Source: Climacium dendroides
Taxonomy: Eukaryota; Streptophyta; Bryopsida; Hypnales; Climaciaceae
Assembly (NCBI GenBank): GCA_950106755.1
Contig: OX467091.1
Location: 13,905,538 to 13,969,537, forward strand
DNA length: 64,000 nt
Reading direction: 5' to 3'
In this document: piece by piece, positions 61,910 to 64,000 of the stretch
How the letters are laid out: every line of letters begins with the position of its first letter
Numbering within the stretch: position 1 is the first letter of the stretch
The notes under the pieces: generated by a model
What the model was told of the DNA's origin: nothing
The model's database searches: none
What the model saw: the letters and a program-made list of their open reading frames with translations, nothing else
Position numbers and translations under genes: made by a program

Positions 61910-63280
61910 ATTTGTGAATGTAGACCATATTGATGTACTTAGCTTTGCTATATAGAACCATGATTTTCACTTGGTCAAATTACTTTTGGTAATGATATAC
62001 AATATTTATGACTATTTGACTTGAATTATAGACATTATTAATGTTTGATGATTGAAATATATATAAACATGGATATTGTAGCTTACATGATTATATTTGT
62101 CCATTTAGAACTTAAATGATATAACCCATATTGATTCTTCTACAAAGTCTACAAGATCTTATCAACTAGATGACAATGACTAGCCACCTAAGTATTGATT
62201 TTCAAGATGAGATAGAAGATGCAATAGATGCTTTGTGTGTCAGTGGAGAAGCAAGAGGTATTGGAAGATGATATTTGGATAAATCAAAAATTGAATTTTG
62301 TGGTAGCTATTGCGATTTAGTGGCTTTGGTTAACTCAAATGATCTTTCTCGGATATATATTCTATTCTATTGGTTGGTGCCAATGTCTATAGTTAGACCT
62401 ATATTCTCTTGCAATTTGATAAAACTAGAGCAATAATTTGTATATGACTATAAAGTGAGTGCTTGTGTGTTTTATGTCTCTATTTCATTTGAACAAGGTT
62501 AGTCTAAGAAATTGAAGTATTTTAGGCACTCCAAACTTCTAGGATAAAAAATTTGTATTGGTAGGGACTTTATCAATTACAATTTAACATTCTTATTATG
62601 AATTTTTGTCTATAAAGTTTAAATAAGAAAAAAATCCCTTTGAAAATATAGTCAAAAATTAGGAGCTCATGATGCATATTCACTCAACTGCTAGGTAGAT
62701 AGCAAGAACACCATATATATAAATCAATTTTGAATACATTTGTAATCAACATTTTGAAAAATTAATAGTTTCTATACAATGTCTAAGATAGTCTAAAGTC
62801 TTTTCTCAATTGCTTCCAAACCAAAATCCATCAAAAAAGCTAGTAAGACAATTTTAGTATTAGGAACCATGCCTAAATGCATGTTCAAAAACTTTTAGGC
62901 ACAACATATTCACCAAATTATCACTTATTGTTAGAGTTGATGAAAGTAAAGCTTGAATCTAGAACTAATGTGTTCCTAAAATCATTTGATAAGATCCTCT
63001 CTAATCCATTCTTTAACACTGAACACTGAATTTTTGTTAAGTCTAACATATTTACCAAATTAGCATTTGGTGTTAGGGTTGGTGATAGCAAAGCTTGAAT
63101 TTGATACTATAAGGTGTTCCTAAATTCATTTGATAAGATCCTCTCTAATCCAAGTGTGAGCATACCTTTATATATTCTTCCAAAAGTATCCTTGTAGTGT
63201 ACAATTGTCATGAAAAAAATTAACCTTAAAAAGCTAAAACTAATATGTGGCTCTTACACCACCATCAAAGGATTAAAAGC
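61910..63280. other. AT-rich spacer with a local repeat
   Basis: A phrase containing CATTTGATAAGATCCTCTCTAATCCA occurs at about 62982 and again at about 63118, each preceded by TTAGNGTTGNTGANAGNAAAGCTTGAA, giving a diverged direct repeat of about 130 bp. No gene recognised. Confidence 0.5.
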
Positions 63281-63288
63281 ATTGTCAT

Positions 63289-63598
63289 GGGGAATTTCAT
63301 TAAAATGGCGATTATTTTGTGACTTTGGCATTCTCACAGTTCAGACCGGGTAGTCTACTAGTGTCCTAGATTTTTGAAATCTATATCATTATTAGATATC
63401 TGAAATCTAAGAAATATGTAGAGTTTTTAAACCAATTAGTCTGAAATCTACATCTTTCCTAGATTTAATACATCTAATAGTGGTATAGAATTCACAAATC
63501 TAGGACACTAATAGATTTCAAACTGCCCGGTCTGAACTGTGGGAACGGCACACTGTGAAAATGGCACATGAAATATCGCCATTTTAATGAAATTCCCC
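63289..63598. mobile_element. Intact 310-bp MITE with GGGGAATTTCATTAAAATGG ends
   Basis: Both ends read GGGGAATTTCATTAAAATGG plus CGAT in inverted orientation. Flanks ATTGTCAT (63281-63288) and ATTGTCAC (63599-63606) form an 8-bp target duplication with one change. A second inverted pair, CAGTTCAGACCGGG / CCCGGTCTGAACTG, lies further in. hAT-like by duplication length; a Mutator-type origin is the alternative. Confidence 0.85.
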
Positions 63599-63825
63599 AT
63601 TGTCACTCAAATCTATTCTTGACCCCAAAGAATGAAACACTACCACATATTGGCTCTAAACCAAAGGTGGTGATCAAATATATTGACAAAAGCTACACAT
63701 AAAATGAACGTGAGGAAGTTTGAGTAGCTCTGTCCTCGATAGAGCCTCATTCTCGGTCGACTAGCTAGTACAGTGCCTATCCGTTATGCGAATTCCGGAG
63801 TCAGGGAATCCTTAACTGCAGTTGG

Positions 63826-64000
63826 GCGTCAGCATCTCTGCAGTGACGAAGCCGAGTGAATGATGAGACAAAACTTACACCTGGATCAGCCCATGCGAGA
63901 AGAAAGTATCCTTGCTCAGTCCCCAAAACTTGTCCGTATAAGTTAAGCTCATGCCCAGGCAGGAGCTCTCAGGATGTTAGACTGACTGATGAATGGAGTC
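63826..64000 (+). promoter_or_regulatory. Second copy of the P450 promoter and 5' leader
   Basis: 63826-63935 repeats the 49446-49554 block (CAGCATCTCTG, ATGAGACA, AGCCCATGC, TCCCCAAAACTT). 63962-64000 repeats the P450 leader at 50937-50975 (ACTCTCAGTATGTCAGACTG there, GCTCTCAGGATGTTAGACTG here, then ACTGATGAATGGAGT in both). The two blocks are about 30 bases apart here but 1.38 kb apart upstream of the P450. A paralogous P450 or its relic is expected beyond the window edge. Confidence 0.6.

Noticed and set aside
1..64000. tRNA, rRNA or CRISPR loci
   Set aside because: No tRNA A/B-box pair with a cloverleaf, no rRNA-like sequence and no regularly spaced direct repeats were seen. The short tandem arrays have no unique spacers.

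Overview
This is nuclear DNA of a land plant with a large, AT-rich, transposon-filled genome. Only two intact-looking protein genes are convincing in 64 kb: a four-exon cytochrome P450 (51336-55003, +) and an eight-exon coiled-coil-like gene of unknown function (22564-25266, -). Both have canonical or near-canonical plant introns and are clearly more GC-rich than their surroundings. The three P450 introns, the low gene density and the mixture of old DNA transposons suggest a non-angiosperm (gymnosperm, fern or bryophyte), but I cannot name the species.

Layout. 1-1440: end of a TTAA-type element, then a fold-back arrangement. 2853-7965: four TTAA-type or other miniature inverted-repeat elements (MITEs) in AT-rich spacer, with an 85-bp tandem duplication. 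8-12.2 kb: spacer, two minisatellites and a second copy of a MITE first seen at 5.6 kb. 12.2-14.4 kb: repeat-like DNA with retroelement character. 15.0-15.7 kb: possible exons of an unrecognised gene (-). 15.8-22.5 kb: mostly featureless spacer. 22.5-25.3 kb: the eight-exon gene. 25.8-28.7 kb: a three-level nest of TTAA-flanked elements, the outermost carrying a large AAATATTT array. 28.7-29.3 kb: an old copy of a GGGGAGGACACT element. 31.5-34.2 kb: more TTAA elements. 36.05-39.7 kb: a GC-richer island with a 1.9-kb retroelement-like reading frame broken by one base, followed by a candidate LTR. 42.9-49.3 kb: several inverted-repeat elements, including a PIF/Harbinger-like element with two further elements inside it. 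49.4-55.0 kb: P450 promoter region and gene. 57.7-61.9 kb: two GGTARRAC elements, a decayed Merlin (ISXO2/IS1595-type) transposon and a TTAA element carrying an 8-bp-TSD element. 63.29-63.60 kb: a MITE related to one in the P450 third intron. 63.8-64.0 kb: a second copy of the P450 promoter/5' leader, so a P450 paralogue probably starts just beyond the window.

The dominant theme is a dispersed family whose ends read TTAA-CCCCTAAAGG and whose target-site duplication is the palindrome TTAA. The nested copies and an uninterrupted relative show this duplication directly. TTAA plus a CCCT-type terminus is the signature of piggyBac-type transposition. I saw no piggyBac transposase here, so these look like non-autonomous elements.
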